Positions 62,399 to 64,000 of a stretch of DNA of 64,000 nt are shown here, piece by piece. This DNA comes from Rhodospirillales bacterium (GTDB lineage Bacteria > Pseudomonadota > Alphaproteobacteria > Reyranellales > Reyranellaceae): the NCBI GenBank assembly GCA_016699855.1, contig CP064988.1, positions 4,678,501-4,742,500 on the forward strand, in the 5' to 3' direction. The translations under genes were made by a program, and so were the position numbers. A model generated the notes under the pieces. That model ran no database searches and was not told where the DNA came from. It saw only the letters and a program-made list of their open reading frames with translations. Numbering within the stretch: the first letter of the stretch is position 1; each line of letters opens with the position of its first letter.

Positions 62399-63173
62399 GG
62401 GCGCGCCGCCGGCGCCGGATCTCGTAGAGGCAGACGGCCGTCGCGGCCGCGACGTTGAGCGAGTTCGAGGCGCCGTCCTGTGGGATCCTCACGATCCGGT
62501 CGCACACCGCCGCCGTCTCCGGCGACAATCCGCGCGCCTCGTTGCCGACCACCAGCGCGAGGGGGCCGTCGAGCGGCGCGGCGTCGAGCGTGGAGTCGGT
62601 GTCGAGGCTGGTGCCGACCACGGCCACGCCATCGGCGCGCAGCGCCACCAACGCCGCCGCGAGATCGTCGACTCGCACGATCCGCAGGCGGTTGACGGCG
62701 CCGGCCGAACTGCGCGCGGCCTGGCTGTTGACGCCGGTCTGGCCTGCCGCGCCGAGGACCACGCCGTCGACGCCGAACACCTCCGCCGAGCGCAGGGCGG
62801 CGCCGAGGTTGAACGAATCCATCACGCCGTCGAGCGCGAGCCAGAGGCCCGGCGTCCGCGCCGCGTAACGCAGGTCCGCCGGCGTCGCGTAAGGGTAGGG
62901 GCCGACGCGGATCGCGAAACCCTGGTGGTCGTCGGCGCCGCAGAGATTCGTCAGCCGGGCGCGCGGCGCGGTGTCGACGCGGAGATCGAGCGCCGCCGCG
63001 AGCCGGCGGTAGTCCGTGGCTGGCGCAGGAGCGACGTCGTCGGCGATCCAGGCCTCGAGGACGGGCCAGCGTCCCGCGCGCAAGGTTTCGAGCACGAGGT
63101 TGCGCCCCCACAGCCAGCTACGCTGATGATTGCCGAGGTACTGTCCGCCGCGTCGCGCCATCGATTCCGCCAT
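62355..63173 (-). CDS. TrmH/SpoU-family RNA methyltransferase
   Basis: A 272-residue SPOUT enzyme. An N-terminal RNA-binding domain (WLWGRNLVLETLRAGRWPVL) precedes the trefoil-knot domain with motif 1 MDSFNLGAALRSAEVFGVDG, motif 2 LALVVGNEARGLSPET and motif 3 VRIPQDGASNSLNVAAATAV. Such proteins 2'-O-methylate a ribose in rRNA or tRNA; RlmB and TrmH are the closest types. It converges with the TRAP permease gene and overlaps its 3' end by 44 bases. Confidence 0.92.
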   Translation of the reverse strand: MAESMARRGGQYLGNHQRSWLWGRNLVLETLRAGRWPVLEAWIADDVAPAPATDYRRLAAALDLRVDTAPRARLTNLCGADDHQGFAIRVGPYPYATPADLRYAARTPGLWLALDGVMDSFNLGAALRSAEVFGVDGVVLGAAGQTGVNSQAARSSAGAVNRLRIVRVDDLAAALVALRADGVAVVGTSLDTDSTLDAAPLDGPLALVVGNEARGLSPETAAVCDRIVRIPQDGASNSLNVAAATAVCLYEIRRRRRALTPAPGGATRPSGG

Positions 63174-63257
63174 CGCCTTCTATGGCCGCAGCATAGCGTG
63201 AATCGACGGCGCCGGCGGTGGTCCGCCGGCGTCGTGGCGTAGGCCGGCGCGGGCCGG

Positions 63258-64000
63258 CTACTTCGTTGGCCGAACCGCGATGTCGGTGACGTTCGCCGGC
63301 AGGCCCTCGATCCTGGCGCCCGCGGTTGCCTTGCCGCTGACGATGTCGACGCTGTGCAGCATGCCGCCGGCCAGCAGCCACGCGCGGTTGCCGCCGTTGC
63401 CGTCGGACTCGATGTCGAAGCCGATACCGCCGGTGGTCACCACGCCCAGCGCGCCGAGCGTGTTGAGGACGCCGTCGTTCGGCGGCGCCTGGCGCGCCAA
63501 CGCGCCCAGTGCGCCGTCGATGTCGTAGAGCGTCGTCTCCTTGGCGCCCTTGAACGAGTTGACGTAGGCGCCGGCGCGGATCGCCGGTTTCGCGTCCTTG
63601 TTGGCGTCGGTGGCTGCGTATTTCAGCGCGCCGTCGGTGATGACGCCGCCGTCGTCGACGTTGGCGCGCAGATTCGTGCCTTCGCTGCCGATGATGCGCA
63701 GACGGTCGGCCACGGGATTGAAGTCGACGGTCGCGTGCGCGCCCGCGGGCAGCATCGTCTTCAGCGTGGATTTCTCGGTGGCTTTCCCTGTCTGGGTGTC
63801 GATGGTGACGACCTTGCCGTCGGCGGTGACGCCGTAGAGCATGCCGTCGGCCGGGCGCACGTCGATACCGACCAGGGGTCCCGCGCCGGTCACCGGCACG
63901 GTGCGCGTCACCTTGCGGGCGTCGGTGTCGATGATGACGAGGCTCTTGCCGTCGGCGAGGCCGACGAGGGTCGCCGCGAGGGACGGGGCCGCCGCCAGCC
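63258..64000 (-). CDS. DUF4394 domain protein, N-terminus beyond the window
   Basis: At least 247 residues of a protein running off the right edge (frame open to 64,000). It shows two beta-propeller-like repeats typical of DUF4394: LVGIDVRPADGMLYGVTADG, TVDFNPVADRLRIIGSEGTN LRANVDDG, and the later GIGFDIESDGNGGNRAWLLA then VTDIAVRP at the end. The part at the edge, LVGLADGKSLVIIDTDARKV, belongs to the same repeat family. The signal peptide, if any, is outside. The family is secreted, function unknown. Confidence 0.85.
   Translation of the reverse strand, partial: LAAAPSLAATLVGLADGKSLVIIDTDARKVTRTVPVTGAGPLVGIDVRPADGMLYGVTADGKVVTIDTQTGKATEKSTLKTMLPAGAHATVDFNPVADRLRIIGSEGTNLRANVDDGGVITDGALKYAATDANKDAKPAIRAGAYVNSFKGAKETTLYDIDGALGALARQAPPNDGVLNTLGALGVVTTGGIGFDIESDGNGGNRAWLLAGGMLHSVDIVSGKATAGARIEGLPANVTDIAVRPTK

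Overview
The window looks like chromosomal DNA of a very GC-rich alphaproteobacterium of the Rhodospirillales/Hyphomicrobiales type. The reasons are the PhyR-NepR-EcfG general stress circuit, found only in Alphaproteobacteria, a high G/C bias at third codon positions, and many high-affinity solute transporters (two Liv-type ABC systems, a sugar ABC system, a TAXI-TRAP system). I cannot name the genus from the sequence.

Bases 1-27,290 form a block devoted to general stress. It opens with the 3' end of a phytanoyl-CoA dioxygenase gene and closes with a 121-base, 91% identical, stop-less copy of that same 3' end. Between them lie nepR, an EcfG sigma factor, a second EcfG-like sigma factor, phyR, a HisKA_2 sensor kinase and a CHASE3 hybrid kinase, together with typical targets: CsbD (one cytosolic, one exported), PRC-barrel proteins (one cytosolic, one exported), a YflT-domain protein, a DUF1328 protein, Dps, YqjD/holin-like membrane proteins, a PLD lipoprotein, ergothioneine synthesis (egtB-egtD), superoxide dismutase and an ATP-grasp protein. 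I found eight exact EcfG-type promoters (GGAAC, 16-17 bases, CGTT), each in the right orientation before one of these genes, including the egtBD operon. The block also holds broken genes: YCII, PhnB-like, transglutaminase and host-attachment family.

Bases 27,300-50,480 are mostly transport and catabolism. On the + strand there is a Liv-type ABC transporter followed by an amidohydrolase. On the - strand there is a long run: sugar ABC transporter (binding protein, two permeases, UgpC-type ATPase), SDR dehydrogenase, Ldh2-type dehydrogenase, nucleoside hydrolase, VOC protein, an AtuA-like pair and a metallophosphoesterase. Then come an EamA exporter, a second PhyH, a DehI-like protein, an IS630-family element inserted in the stop codon of a lipase gene, and a polysaccharide deacetylase.

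Bases 50,780-64,000 hold a second Liv-type transporter interleaved with a long-chain acyl-CoA ligase, followed by a sirtuin that could control such a ligase; then a DUF4337 membrane protein, a TAXI-type TRAP transporter, a TrmH-family rRNA/tRNA methyltransferase and the 3' part of a DUF4394 gene.

Many otherwise intact genes carry single-base frameshifts, several in short homopolymers (IS630 transposase, LivF, TAXI protein, AtuA). Uncorrected assembly indels are the most economical explanation for these. The PhnB-like gene, with three in-frame stops, looks truly decayed. All family assignments were made by reading motifs; no database search was possible.
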